32,453 bases of DNA, from the IMG/VR virus record IMGVR_UViG_3300020408_000023, positions 1 to 32,453 of that record; one strand, written 5' to 3'. This DNA is from a virus. Every line of letters begins with the position of its first letter. Position 1 is the stretch's first letter. The translations under genes were made by a program, and so were the position numbers. This document shows, piece by piece, positions 21,949 to 29,626 of the stretch. Under the pieces are notes generated by a model. That model was not told the origin of the DNA. It did not search any database and worked only from the letters and a program-made list of their open reading frames with translations.

Positions 21949-23169
21949 TTAAGGCTGGTCTATTGAAGCAAGGTCTGTGCTTATATCACCTACAACAAAA
22001 GCTTTCTTTTGGTTAGCTTTTACATAAGAAACCAGACGAGCCTCAGCAAGTATCGTCACCATGTTCTTAGTAAAGTCATCAGTATCTAAACCAACAGACA
22101 GCTCAACATTGTTCCTGAATCGAATATTCAATTTTGACAAATCACCCACAATGTACTTGTCTTGTGCTATATAAGTTGAAGATATCACTCTCATTCCAGC
22201 AATTCTCATCTCACCAGCTCCATCTTGTGTAGGCAAGTACATTGGATAAGTGTATGTCCCATCTGTACCTTTTGTCAATTGAATCTTAGCAATATCTTCA
22301 GGATTCATAATCACATGACTAGGTGTAAAGTTCTCACCTTCAATCTGAGCCATAACCACTCTCAATAAGTCAGTGATTGATGCATTCGGCACTGAATTCG
22401 CAAAGGACCCAGCTCCAAAGACTGGAAGACCCATTCCAGCGTCAAGGAGTCCATTGATTCCTTGTCCTGGTGCAGTGATTAAGGCTGATTCAATTGCCTC
22501 TCTTAATCCACTGATTAAGTCATTGTCAATCTCAGCTCTGATGAAAGATAAATCCTCAAGCATCTCTTTTGAGACTTTAACATACTGAGCAATTTTCTTC
22601 ACCTCTTCAGAAACCTCTTTCCAAGTTGGTTCACCCACTGCCTTTTCTTTACCTTCATTTACAAATTCACCACCTGACCCTTGTTCTTGCTGAACATAAG
22701 TTACAAATTTTCCAGTGGTCTGACCAGTGTTGGAATTCTCAAGGATTCCGTATCTCTTGCGAACCACTCGGTCCACTTCAGAATCAAAGTCAGTCAAAGC
22801 AAAGTCACCAGTATAGGAATTAGCTATTGTGGTCTCTTTTGTTGAAAGATTGACCTTTCCACCTTTTTCCACTGCATCCTTAATCGTTTCAATGTTGTCA
22901 GCATAAGTCTTAAAAAGACCTTCAGACAAGCTCATTGTTTTTACTTTCGGAGTGACAGCTTTCTCAGACATTGCTTCAAGTCTTCCCTCAAATTTTGCAA
23001 TGCTCTTCTCAATCTCTTGAGATTTTTCTTCAAGTGACTTGAGTGAATCAAGCTCACTTTTTAATCCAGCAACATCCTCTTGAGTAGGGACATTCTGCAT
23101 CTTTTCATTGAATAAGTTATCCAGCTTCTGGATGACTTCTTCAGTCTTTAGATTTGTGTTTTCTTCCAC
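21949..23169 (-). CDS. Major capsid protein, HK97 fold
   Basis: A 406-residue protein with the HK97 pattern. The N-terminal coiled-coil delta/scaffold domain covers about residues 1-75 (QEDVAGLKSELDSLKSLEEK). The mature part carries a region including FVTYVQQEQGSGGEFVNEG and EVKKIAQYVKVSKEMLED, and the typical C-terminal strand-rich domain (RIAGMRVISSTYIAQDKYIV). The start codon is GTG. The delta domain would be removed by the prohead protease encoded 24 nt upstream. Capsomers assemble into the icosahedral head. Confidence 0.92.
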   Translation of the reverse strand: MEENTNLKTEEVIQKLDNLFNEKMQNVPTQEDVAGLKSELDSLKSLEEKSQEIEKSIAKFEGRLEAMSEKAVTPKVKTMSLSEGLFKTYADNIETIKDAVEKGGKVNLSTKETTIANSYTGDFALTDFDSEVDRVVRKRYGILENSNTGQTTGKFVTYVQQEQGSGGEFVNEGKEKAVGEPTWKEVSEEVKKIAQYVKVSKEMLEDLSFIRAEIDNDLISGLREAIESALITAPGQGINGLLDAGMGLPVFGAGSFANSVPNASITDLLRVVMAQIEGENFTPSHVIMNPEDIAKIQLTKGTDGTYTYPMYLPTQDGAGEMRIAGMRVISSTYIAQDKYIVGDLSKLNIRFRNNVELSVGLDTDDFTKNMVTILAEARLVSYVKANQKKAFVVGDISTDLASIDQP

Positions 23170-23193
23170 GTTTTCTCGTTTTTAAAAAATTAA

Positions 23194-24252
23194 TTATTCA
23201 CCTTCAATTTGTGCAATCTTTCTTTCAGTCCAGCTGAGCATTGCATCACCTCCCCAGAGAAGATATGAGATGGTCCCACAAGCTTTCTCATCAGATGGTT
23301 TGTAGTATGTTCTGGCTCTTGATAAAAAAGAAAAAGTCCTCTTTATTGTGTCCAGACTCAATCCAGCTCCTGAGCTTATTTGTGAGGCTCTTATTTTTCC
23401 AGTTTGTGTCGCACACCTATTCCCCACTTCCTCATTTAACCGAATGCCTCTTTTTGCATTGTCTTTGGCTTTCTGTGGATAGTCAGAATAAGTCTCAGCT
23501 TTTGTGTCCAATTGATTTAACACTTGCACCCATTTCACTTCTTCAGTTGATGTTTGTGGCTCTTCAGGAATGGAGTGGACAATTGAATCCGTCTCCTTCC
23601 CAGCAAGTACAATCAGCTGAGCTGTGATACGTTTGACTTTCATTTCTATTCCATGAAGTCTCTCATCACTTCCCTTTCCTTTGGAAAGAGCTTTGATGCA
23701 GACATTCAATTCATTTTTGAGCTTCTCTAAAAGCTCAGTCTTTTGTTCTCCTTTTACATCAATGACTGGAGTGTCTTCATTAGCTCCAAAGGTCACAGCT
23801 GAACCTTCATAAAGCTTCAGCTCAGTGATGTCATAATAACCACCAGAAGGAAGTGATTTGTCTTCCACCAGTGTCATCTTGTCCTTAATATATTGGAACC
23901 CTATGGAATGCTCCTTAATGATTCCATCCTCATAGTCCTTAAAAGCATCCTCTCCAGCTGTGGACCTTCCCAGCTGACCAACAGCCAGAAGTCCATAATC
24001 ATCTTCAGTCAGCTCAAGAAATTTTCCTATCTGTTGCTCCCAGTCATGGTGTCTCAGGAAAGCTATTTTTCTATTGGATGAGGATTGTGGTCCTCTCTCT
24101 TGTATTGATTTAGTGAAAGCTCCTTTCCTGATTATGTCAAAGTCTGAGTCAATTGAGTCAAACTTGCTTAGATATATCTGGACCTTTCTTTGTTTCTGGT
24201 CCAAATCTTTTACCTCAAAAGCTTGTTTTAAGCTGTATATATTTTGCTTCAT
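23194..24252 (-). CDS. HK97-family prohead protease with C-terminal extension
   Basis: A 352-residue protein. Residues 1-165 are a U35/S78-type prohead protease (FDSIDSDFDIIRKGAFTKSI; FLRHHDWEQQIG with catalytic His 68 or 69; EHSIGFQ with Ser 116; ELKLYEGSAVTFGANED). Residues about 255-352 are a separate domain (YPQKAKDNAKRGIRLNEEVG, then GTISYLLWGGDAMLSW) that I know from several Bacteroidota phage proteins. The protease matures the capsid; the extension's role is unknown. It overlaps the portal stop as ATGA. Confidence 0.88.
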   Translation of the reverse strand: MKQNIYSLKQAFEVKDLDQKQRKVQIYLSKFDSIDSDFDIIRKGAFTKSIQERGPQSSSNRKIAFLRHHDWEQQIGKFLELTEDDYGLLAVGQLGRSTAGEDAFKDYEDGIIKEHSIGFQYIKDKMTLVEDKSLPSGGYYDITELKLYEGSAVTFGANEDTPVIDVKGEQKTELLEKLKNELNVCIKALSKGKGSDERLHGIEMKVKRITAQLIVLAGKETDSIVHSIPEEPQTSTEEVKWVQVLNQLDTKAETYSDYPQKAKDNAKRGIRLNEEVGNRCATQTGKIRASQISSGAGLSLDTIKRTFSFLSRARTYYKPSDEKACGTISYLLWGGDAMLSWTERKIAQIEGE

Positions 24253-25463
24253 TCCTGATTATTTAAGTCTGTTAATATTCTGACTTCTTCCTGACTCAAT
24301 TCCACACCAAGTCCAGCAATTTTTTCCAGTGTCTCAGCTTTGGTCTTCTGGACATTTGCTCTTGATTCTTCATCCACTTGCATCACTGGGAGATGATTAA
24401 ATTCAGCTTTCAGATAATACTGATTATCTAGACCCCATTGCTTCATGATGCTGTCATACATGGACTGAGTCTCTGGAATGATTGTGTCAGTGTAAACCAT
24501 TCTGATTGAGTCTCTCACATTGGTGAATGTTGCTCCTCTGTCTGAGCTGAATAGATTCACACTAAGACCATAGGTGTCTATGATTGCAATCTTGTCAGCT
24601 GTCAGCTCTTCAAAAAGCATCAGGTCCTTTGTGGGATAGCTCATAGGCTTCCAGTCCACACTTGACTCTGTTATCATCAGCTCATCCTTGTTTCTATTAA
24701 ACCAATCTCTCTGGATTTGTTTCCTCTCTTCTGGTGTCATTGGGATAGCTCCTCCCATGTCATTGTTATTAGTTGAAAGAATTCCAATTGCTCCTAGATT
24801 TTCCAGAAGAACATTTCTCTTGTGGTATTGAGCTTTGATGTTGCTCAATGGATATCTCAAAGAGTCCACTCTGGATATTGGCTTGACCAGATTCATTCCA
24901 TCATCAGTGGTCAGATAGACCATATCAAACCAGTCAATAGTTTGGATGGTATCATCATCATAATGGAATTTAAAATTTGTAATAAGGTCCTCTGTGTCCA
25001 TTGCTTCAAGCTTTTTCCCTGAGAGATTAATCTTGACCTTATTTGCTGGAAGTGGGACTATTAGATTTCTGATATCAAAGCTTCTCTTGGGACAATATGC
25101 GAAGCTGTTGGAATAAAGAGCATCCTGAACAGACAAAGAATAAACAACATCAGACCAGCTCTGTGTTGCATTCGGATTCTTGATAAGGTCCATGACCCAA
25201 TGATTTTCCACCTTGTCTCCATTCATATCATAAAGGCATGGATGATTTGATGACATCATTGATGCTCTCTTATCAATCACAGCTCTTAATTCTGGAATCT
25301 CTATGAACAGCTTCCAGCTGTCGTTTGTATCTATCCAGACAGCTTCCTTCCTTCCCCATATTTGTGAAGCATAAGGAAGCCTCCCAGAGACTTGATTGAT
25401 GAATCTCTTGAGCTGACTATTCTGGTTTAATCCCAGAAGATTGTTCAGAAAATTAAATTCCAT
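24249..25463 (-). CDS. Portal protein, HK97 type
   Basis: A 404-residue protein with features of the phage portal family: an N-terminal ELRAVIDKRASMMSS block, a central KPISRVDSLRYPLSNIKAQY segment, GAIGILS, and SVNLFSSDRGATFTNVRDSI near the C-terminus. Twelve copies would form the DNA channel at the capsid vertex and dock terminase. Gene order terminase, portal, protease, capsid is standard for HK97-type heads. A 64-nt gap precedes it. Confidence 0.92.
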   Translation of the reverse strand: MEFNFLNNLLGLNQNSQLKRFINQVSGRLPYASQIWGRKEAVWIDTNDSWKLFIEIPELRAVIDKRASMMSSNHPCLYDMNGDKVENHWVMDLIKNPNATQSWSDVVYSLSVQDALYSNSFAYCPKRSFDIRNLIVPLPANKVKINLSGKKLEAMDTEDLITNFKFHYDDDTIQTIDWFDMVYLTTDDGMNLVKPISRVDSLRYPLSNIKAQYHKRNVLLENLGAIGILSTNNNDMGGAIPMTPEERKQIQRDWFNRNKDELMITESSVDWKPMSYPTKDLMLFEELTADKIAIIDTYGLSVNLFSSDRGATFTNVRDSIRMVYTDTIIPETQSMYDSIMKQWGLDNQYYLKAEFNHLPVMQVDEESRANVQKTKAETLEKIAGLGVELSQEEVRILTDLNNQE

Positions 25464-25487
25464 ATATGGTCAATTTACTTCATGTTA

Positions 25488-25502
25488 ACAAAGTTACTCA
25501 AT
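25488..25502 (-). promoter_or_regulatory. TAACTTTG promoter-like site before portal
   Basis: The minus strand has ATTGAGTAACTTTGT 25 nt upstream of the portal ATG. TAACTTTG fits the Bacteroidota -7 consensus TAnnTTTG. The same 15-mer recurs at 28336-28350. No good TTTG -33 element is seen at the proper distance, so promoter activity is uncertain. Confidence 0.3.
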
Positions 25503-25527
25503 AAGCGTTAATCATATCTTTAAGAAG

Positions 25528-26892
25528 TTATTGACTTAGGTTTCTAAACATGCTTTGAGTGAATATGCTGAGACCAGCAAGACAATCAGGAGCATCATCA
25601 TTCTTATTCTTACCATCCTTAGAATATGAGACCACTGAATCAATGAACAGAGAGCAATCCTGAGAGTCTCTCCTGATGTATGTGACAAAGTTTTGGAGCC
25701 AAGCTGACTGCATGATGATTCTGGTGTCTTTGTTTGTGGTATTGTTCACCATGAGAATCTTTGTTTGGACCAGCTTCTGAAGGTGTCTGGAAAACATTGC
25801 TCCCATGTTGTTAGATTCCACACGACAATAAGAGACATCCCACTCTTTGAGCTTTGATGCACAGAGAGGAATTGTGATGTCAGTGTTCTCTCTGGAATAG
25901 ACATAATCCACCAGATAAAAGCTCCCCTTGATGACAGCCATGACTCCCATTGCTGTGAAGTCTTTTCCCATGTCAGCTACATCAATATAAGCCACACAGC
26001 CATCAATCCCTCTGGCTTGTCTCAGCTGAGTGAATTCATCAGGAGACATGAAGCTCATGTCACTGAACAATCTTCCTCCAATGTCCACTGGTGTCTGTTG
26101 ATATTCAGCTGACCATATCTCTGGAGCTGTCCTCTTCTTCTTGGCTTGATATTCTTCTGTGGTCATCACAGCTGGACAGAAGCTCTCTCCTGATTCATTT
26201 AGTGCTGGGATGATGATTGACTTCTCATAGGCTCCTTCATTGATGTTCTGTCCTATAACATCCCTCAAGGACCATCTGGTCCCTATGTCTATTCTGGAAC
26301 ATCCTGATTCAAAACGTGAGTCATGAGTGGCTTGTTTCCATTGAATGATTCTGTCATTTGTAGTGTCTGACATTGCATCCTCTATCCCTCTGTAAAGGTC
26401 ATCAGTAATCCCCACCATTGAAGCTCCAAATCCTATGATGGTTCCTCCCACTCCAGCTCCGAAATAGGAAACTTGATTTGCTTTGTTCGTATTCCATCCC
26501 TGAAGGTTCTTTTTATCATCTGAGAGCTTGACATCAGGAAAGACATCCTTGAACACTTCACTCTTGACAATAGCTCTCACATCATAGCTGAATTTAAGAT
26601 ACAATGTAGCTGTGCAAGTGTTACGCATGACAGAGCCATCTGGCTTCTTTCCGATTAACCATGCACAGAATAAGCTGGTGATATAGCTTTTCCCAGCTCT
26701 GGGAGGCATGGAGACAGATAAGCTCCTGAGAGAGCCTTCAAATATTTTCTGGAAGGAGACAGCCACTTCTTTGAGAAAAGGTCTCTCAGCAAAGAATTTT
26801 GAGTCATAGACATTACAGAAGACCCAGAAGCTCCTTCTGGATAGCTCATCAAGAATCTGTTTCTGGTTTGTCATCTTCTTTCGTTGATTCAT
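25528..26892 (-). CDS. terL: Terminase large subunit
   Basis: A 454-residue packaging motor. ATPase: Walker A MPPRAGKS (62-69), Walker B GITDDLYRG (D164, D165), the coupling-like IGTRW (206-207) and AEYQQTP. Nuclease: AYIDVADMGKD (D304), RVESNN (E359) and NDDAPDCLAG (D432/D433, D436), a complete RNase H-like acidic set. It cuts concatemeric DNA and pumps it into the head through the portal. The ATG at 26892 overlaps the small subunit by 44 nt; a second ATG at 26874 is an alternative start. Confidence 0.95.
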   Translation of the reverse strand: MNQRKKMTNQKQILDELSRRSFWVFCNVYDSKFFAERPFLKEVAVSFQKIFEGSLRSLSVSMPPRAGKSYITSLFCAWLIGKKPDGSVMRNTCTATLYLKFSYDVRAIVKSEVFKDVFPDVKLSDDKKNLQGWNTNKANQVSYFGAGVGGTIIGFGASMVGITDDLYRGIEDAMSDTTNDRIIQWKQATHDSRFESGCSRIDIGTRWSLRDVIGQNINEGAYEKSIIIPALNESGESFCPAVMTTEEYQAKKKRTAPEIWSAEYQQTPVDIGGRLFSDMSFMSPDEFTQLRQARGIDGCVAYIDVADMGKDFTAMGVMAVIKGSFYLVDYVYSRENTDITIPLCASKLKEWDVSYCRVESNNMGAMFSRHLQKLVQTKILMVNNTTNKDTRIIMQSAWLQNFVTYIRRDSQDCSLFIDSVVSYSKDGKNKNDDAPDCLAGLSIFTQSMFRNLSQ

Positions 26893-27262
26893 CCCTGAGC
26901 ATGTCGGTCAGCTGAGCTGTGGTAAATTGACTAAGGTCTTCCACCTTGTGCTTTTGCTTTGTCTCCATGAATGAAGTGGACAAGGCTCTTCTCTCATCAT
27001 CTGATGACAAGAGCTTCATCAATCCCAGCTGGAGAGCTGGAGCTGTTGATTCCATCCACTTGCTTCTCATCTCTCTCTTCATGTCAATCTTGTTCTCTTC
27101 TAAAGCATCTTTTATGCTGTCCAGCTTGTCCAGTCCATAGGTATAAAATGAGGACCTTCCAATTGGAAGAAACGTGACCACATCCATGATGAACACAAGT
27201 CTGTGTTTTTTTATTACTTGGAGACATTTCTTCTCCAGTGATTTAGTTGTGTGTTTAGTCAT
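26849..27262 (-). CDS. Terminase small subunit-like protein
   Basis: A 137-residue protein directly upstream of terL. It contains MDVVTFLPIGRSSFYTYGLD (a helix-turn-helix-like segment), a basic helix KREMRSKWMESTAPALQLGL and the MKLLSSDDERRAL block typical of Bacteroidota phage small terminases, with an acidic C-terminus. It probably recognises the packaging site and regulates the large subunit. The assignment rests on context and the pattern seen. Confidence 0.7.
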   Translation of the reverse strand: MTKHTTKSLEKKCLQVIKKHRLVFIMDVVTFLPIGRSSFYTYGLDKLDSIKDALEENKIDMKREMRSKWMESTAPALQLGLMKLLSSDDERRALSTSFMETKQKHKVEDLSQFTTAQLTDMLRDESTKEDDKPETDS

Positions 27263-27326
27263 AGCGTTTATAAATTCTGATTTTATACTTGAACAGATTC
27301 AGCTTAAATATGGTTTTATAAGTCAT
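27255..27326 (-). CDS. Possible 23-residue coupling peptide
   Basis: A 23-codon frame (MTYKTIFKLNLFKYKIRIYK) whose ATG overlaps the previous stop as ATGA and whose stop overlaps the terminase small subunit start by 8 nt. The overlaps suggest it carries ribosomes from gene to gene; the basic peptide itself may have no function. Too short to be sure it is translated. Confidence 0.3.
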   Translation of the reverse strand: MTYKTIFKLNLFKYKIRIYKRYD

Positions 27327-27448
27327 CTCTTTAGTCTTTTATCTCTCACATAGTTAACACACCCCTGAAAGCTTCCTTCATATAGTGTGGACCCATCTTC
27401 ATCATTTAATACTATAAAGACATGGTCTTTCTTTCTTCTGATTGTCAT
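27323..27448 (-). CDS. Hypothetical 41-residue protein
   Basis: A short frame (MTIRRKKDHVFIVLNDEDGS, ending VRDKRLKR) that starts in an ATGA overlap with the 79-residue gene. Two or three beta strands between basic ends. Small proteins like this often precede terminase genes. Function unknown. Confidence 0.4.
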   Translation of the reverse strand: MTIRRKKDHVFIVLNDEDGSTLYEGSFQGCVNYVRDKRLKR

Positions 27449-27684
27449 TTCTGGAGTGGCTTCTTGTCCCATGTGTTTAGTGTTTGATTTATATATTTTT
27501 CGACATCATGGTCTTTGAACATTCTTCTGAATTTTCTTGACCTGATATATTCTTCCAAGACCAGAGAACCCAGTCCCATGATTTTCAATTCTTTTGGGTC
27601 CAGCTTTTTGTATCTGGTGTCTTTTTTCCTTTTTAGGAATGAGACAATCCATGTCAGGACTTTAAAGATTTTAAGTGCTTTCAT
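27445..27684 (-). CDS. Hypothetical small basic protein
   Basis: A 79-residue, very basic protein. A hydrophobic start (MKALKIFKVLTWIVSFLKRK) could be a membrane-associated helix, and RSRKFRRMFKDHDVEKYINQ follows. It overlaps the 51-codon frame upstream by 14 nt and the next by 4 nt. Located at the head of the packaging operon. No family recognised. Confidence 0.5.
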   Translation of the reverse strand: MKALKIFKVLTWIVSFLKRKKDTRYKKLDPKELKIMGLGSLVLEEYIRSRKFRRMFKDHDVEKYINQTLNTWDKKPLQK

Positions 27685-27826
27685 CTGTTTTAATTTTGTC
27701 TTTTAGTTTTTCTATTATGTAGTGAACATCATTTTCTGAAATAACATTTTCCATGATAAAATCCACCAATGAGTCTGGGTCAAATTCTTCCTCATTGTAT
27801 TCATTTATGATGTAGAATCTTTTCAT
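27671..27826 (-). CDS. Hypothetical acidic 51-residue protein
   Basis: An open frame MKRFYIINEYNEEEFDPDSL continuing through helices to EKLKDKIKTDEST. It is acidic, in contrast to its basic neighbour. The start context AAACAGATGAAA is repeated at the start of the next gene. Packed overlap with the following gene supports translation. Function unknown. Confidence 0.45.
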   Translation of the reverse strand: MKRFYIINEYNEEEFDPDSLVDFIMENVISENDVHYIIEKLKDKIKTDEST

Positions 27827-27841
27827 CTGTTTTGGCTTTCT

Positions 27842-27937
27842 TTAAAGGTACAAAATCCACAGAAATTGAATTTTATTACTTTTTTCTGATGTCAAAAATG
27901 TGCCTCTGTAACCCTTGCCCTTACTGGATTTTTTCAT
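27842..27937 (-). CDS. Possible 31-residue leader protein in element C
   Basis: ATG 27937 is preceded by CTGGAGAT and opens a 31-codon frame (MKKSSKGKGYRGTFLTSEKK) ending 15 nt before the next gene. The DNA under its first 15 codons is the conserved part of the operon-head element, but the frame is not kept in copy B, so the conservation may be at nucleic acid level only. Confidence 0.3.
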   Translation of the reverse strand: MKKSSKGKGYRGTFLTSEKSNKIQFLWILYL

Positions 27938-27993
27938 ATCTCCAGATTTTAAGGGTAAGATACCAGCGAGAACCTAAAGTCGCTTAGAGAGGC
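27897..27993 (-). promoter_or_regulatory. Operon-head element, copy C
   Basis: Third copy. Minus strand: CTAAGCGACTTTAGG, possible stem AGCGA/TCGCT (27965-27969 with 27980-27984), GCTGGTATCTTACC, AAAATCTGGAGATATG, then CAAGGGTTACAGAGG. Compared with copy A the AGAGA/TCTCT stem becomes AGCGA/TCGCT, a paired change. It heads the packaging/head operon and follows the end of the early operon. Confidence 0.5.
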
Positions 27994-28037
27994 TAAAAAC
28001 CACTTTAAAACGAATTTAAGTAATTATAACTATTTTA

Positions 28038-28319
28038 TCATTTCCAGACTAAATGTAGTCCATAAAACAGACAGAAAATCATCACTCTTAGCAATGAATA
28101 AGCCATTCGTTCAGGGTCATTTGACCACTCCTTAAATGACTGAATTCTGAACCACCAAAAGAATGCACATATCACTCTATCAACAATGAATGAAGAGAAG
28201 ATAATTGGGAAAAAAATCAAAGCTGTGAGCTGTCTAAGTTTTGTCATATCTAAATATTTTTTATTAAGGTGAAAGGAGCCAGTAAGCTGGAGGAGAAAAG
28301 TTGTCACCAGCTCCCTCAC
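28038..28319 (-). CDS. Small membrane protein
   Basis: A 93-residue protein from a GTG at 28319; an ATG at 28247 would give 69 residues and keep both membrane segments. Hydrophobic stretches are LTALIFFPIIFSSFIVDRVI (then CAFFWWF) and RVMIFCLFYGLHLVW, so two transmembrane helices are likely. It is the last gene of the early region. It may act on the host envelope (superinfection exclusion, for example), but that is a guess. A TAACTTTG promoter-like site lies upstream. Confidence 0.5.
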   Translation of the reverse strand: MRELVTTFLLQLTGSFHLNKKYLDMTKLRQLTALIFFPIIFSSFIVDRVICAFFWWFRIQSFKEWSNDPERMAYSLLRVMIFCLFYGLHLVWK

Positions 28320-28335
28320 CAGATAAACCTATTTC

Positions 28336-28350
28336 ACAAAGTTACTCAAT
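28336..28350 (-). promoter_or_regulatory. Second TAACTTTG promoter-like site
   Basis: The minus strand has ATTGAGTAACTTTGT, identical to the site before portal. Here its TAA is also the stop codon of the 86-residue gene. It lies 17 nt upstream of the membrane protein's GTG. It fits TAnnTTTG, but the spacing of the nearest upstream TTTG (11 nt) is too short for a standard promoter. Confidence 0.3.
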
Positions 28351-28602
28351 GAATTCAAACCATATTGAATGAATCAGTCCATGAAACTTGGTTCTCTTTA
28401 TCTTGACCCCTTTTTCTTGAGCATAAAGAACAAAGTCTTTCAGGTCTTCATCAAGGCTGTGAGCTTTCCATAGGAACCCAGCTTTCTTCTCTCCATAGTC
28501 AGCACAGAATTGGACCCTCGCAATCTCCACACCATGCTGTTTCAGAAGCATCTTGATGGCTTTCATCTTTGGGAATCCTTCTCTGTGATAGTTAGCTCTC
28601 AT
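28342..28602 (-). CDS. Hypothetical early protein
   Basis: An 86-residue basic alpha/beta protein (MRANYHREGFPKMKAIKMLL, then VEIARVQFCADYGEKK) overlapping the previous gene as ATGA. Ends in an aromatic strand (HGLIHSIWFEFIE). No recognised family. It lies after the intrinsic terminator in the tail end of the early region. Confidence 0.55.
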   Translation of the reverse strand: MRANYHREGFPKMKAIKMLLKQHGVEIARVQFCADYGEKKAGFLWKAHSLDEDLKDFVLYAQEKGVKIKRTKFHGLIHSIWFEFIE

Positions 28603-28997
28603 AGTCTGTGGAAAACTTTTGGAAACTTTAATTTATCCAATATCTGAACAGATACATTTTCACTATGTGAATACACCTCATCAAGACTTGAATCTTTGTC
28701 ACTCATCAGATATGACAGCTTGAAAGAGGTATTTTGAATAATTAGGACAGCCAGAGTGATTTCAAGGTCCATGAGCTTAGTGGTGTTTAAGTACATGAAA
28801 GGTCTTCTCTCAAGGCTTTTTTCCTTATCCTCTGGGTGATGGTCCACCATAGAACAGAAACCCTCTTGAAACTGATTCATGAAAGTGGCTTCAGCATAAG
28901 TCACCCCACAGAGAGAATTGACTCCAAACCATTTGAAAATGTCTCTCACATCATCCGAGATGATGAGGTCAAAGTCTGGAAAAATTATCTGTCTCAT
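28599..28997 (-). CDS. Hypothetical early protein
   Basis: A 132-residue protein from ATG 28997 (MRQIIFPDFDLIISDDVRDI); an upstream in-frame start would place the coding sequence across the terminator and is rejected. It contains several Cys/Met residues (GVNSLCGVTYAEATFMNQF) but no ordered metal site. A 12-bp perfect palindrome CTTAAATTTAAG lies just upstream of the ATG and may be an operator. Function unknown. Confidence 0.55.
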   Translation of the reverse strand: MRQIIFPDFDLIISDDVRDIFKWFGVNSLCGVTYAEATFMNQFQEGFCSMVDHHPEDKEKSLERRPFMYLNTTKLMDLEITLAVLIIQNTSFKLSYLMSDKDSSLDEVYSHSENVSVQILDKLKFPKVFHRL

Positions 28998-29011
28998 ACT
29001 TAAATTTAAGC

Positions 29012-29043
29012 AAAAAAAAAGCTCCCTCATTTCTGAAGGAGCT
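29012..29043 (-). terminator. Intrinsic (rho-independent) terminator
   Basis: On the minus strand AGCTCCTTCA and TGAGGGAGCT form a 10-bp stem (one G-U) closed by a GAAA tetraloop and followed by nine T. It begins 5 nt after the stop of the HTH gene. It is the only textbook intrinsic terminator I find in the window and should reduce transcription into the three genes downstream. Confidence 0.9.
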
Positions 29044-29048
29044 GTCTG

Positions 29049-29264
29049 TCATTTATTTTCTGACATATACTTTCCGAGCTTTTGAATGGTCCCAGTGTGG
29101 AGTCCCTTCTTGTCATCTCCTGAATGTAAATACATCCACAGCTGTGACTGATGGACTCCAGCTTGTTCACTAAACTGAGCCAGACTCATGTTCTTTTCTG
29201 TGATGAATTTTTCAATCATCAGCCTCACATTCTTATTGAGGTCTTTTAAGTCTTCAGCTACCAT
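29049..29264 (-). CDS. Small HTH (XRE-like) transcriptional regulator
   Basis: A 71-residue protein with a helix-turn-helix: MSLAQFSEQAGVHQSQLWMY (helix, turn AGV, recognition helix) followed by LHTGTIQKLGKYM as the last helix of the Cro/C1-type fold. It probably binds DNA as a dimer, possibly at the GATTCTAATC sites or the CTTAAATTTAAG palindrome. Start overlaps the previous stop as TGATG. It is the last gene before the terminator. Control of the early-to-late switch is a reasonable guess. Confidence 0.7.
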   Translation of the reverse strand: MVAEDLKDLNKNVRLMIEKFITEKNMSLAQFSEQAGVHQSQLWMYLHSGDDKKGLHTGTIQKLGKYMSENK

Positions 29265-29626
29265 CAGAAAGGGAGGTCATCTTTTGTTTCATCAAGAGTG
29301 GTCTTCATGTCTTGAAGTCCTCCAGAAGTCTCAGGAGCTGACTGGTCAATCTCAGCTGACCAGACATCCAGTGAATTAAAGTATTTGACTTCTCCTTCAT
29401 CTGGAGTCCATTCTCTTCCTCTCAGGTTAAATTTGACATTTGTCAAATATTCCCCTTCCCTGATAGAGAATTCATCCACTCTTTCATTTGTCAGCTGAAA
29501 TTTGACTGGTTGTGGAAATTTTCCCTCTATCTCAAGAACGAATTCTTGAATTTTGAATTTAGGTGATATCACTTTGACATCATACACTTTAAGCACTTTG
29601 GCTCTTTCAATTGTTAGATTGTTCAT
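29264..29626 (-). CDS. SSB-like DUF3127 protein
   Basis: A 120-residue protein. The core (FKIQEFVLEIEGKFPQPVKF, then VDEFSIREGEYLTNVKFNLR) fits the DUF3127 OB-fold family of Bacteroidota and their phages. The C-terminus is acidic and ends DDLPF, like the DDIPF tail by which SSB recruits partner proteins. It likely binds ssDNA during phage recombination or replication. It sits next to the exonuclease and annealase. Confidence 0.8.
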   Translation of the reverse strand: MNNLTIERAKVLKVYDVKVISPKFKIQEFVLEIEGKFPQPVKFQLTNERVDEFSIREGEYLTNVKFNLRGREWTPDEGEVKYFNSLDVWSAEIDQSAPETSGGLQDMKTTLDETKDDLPF

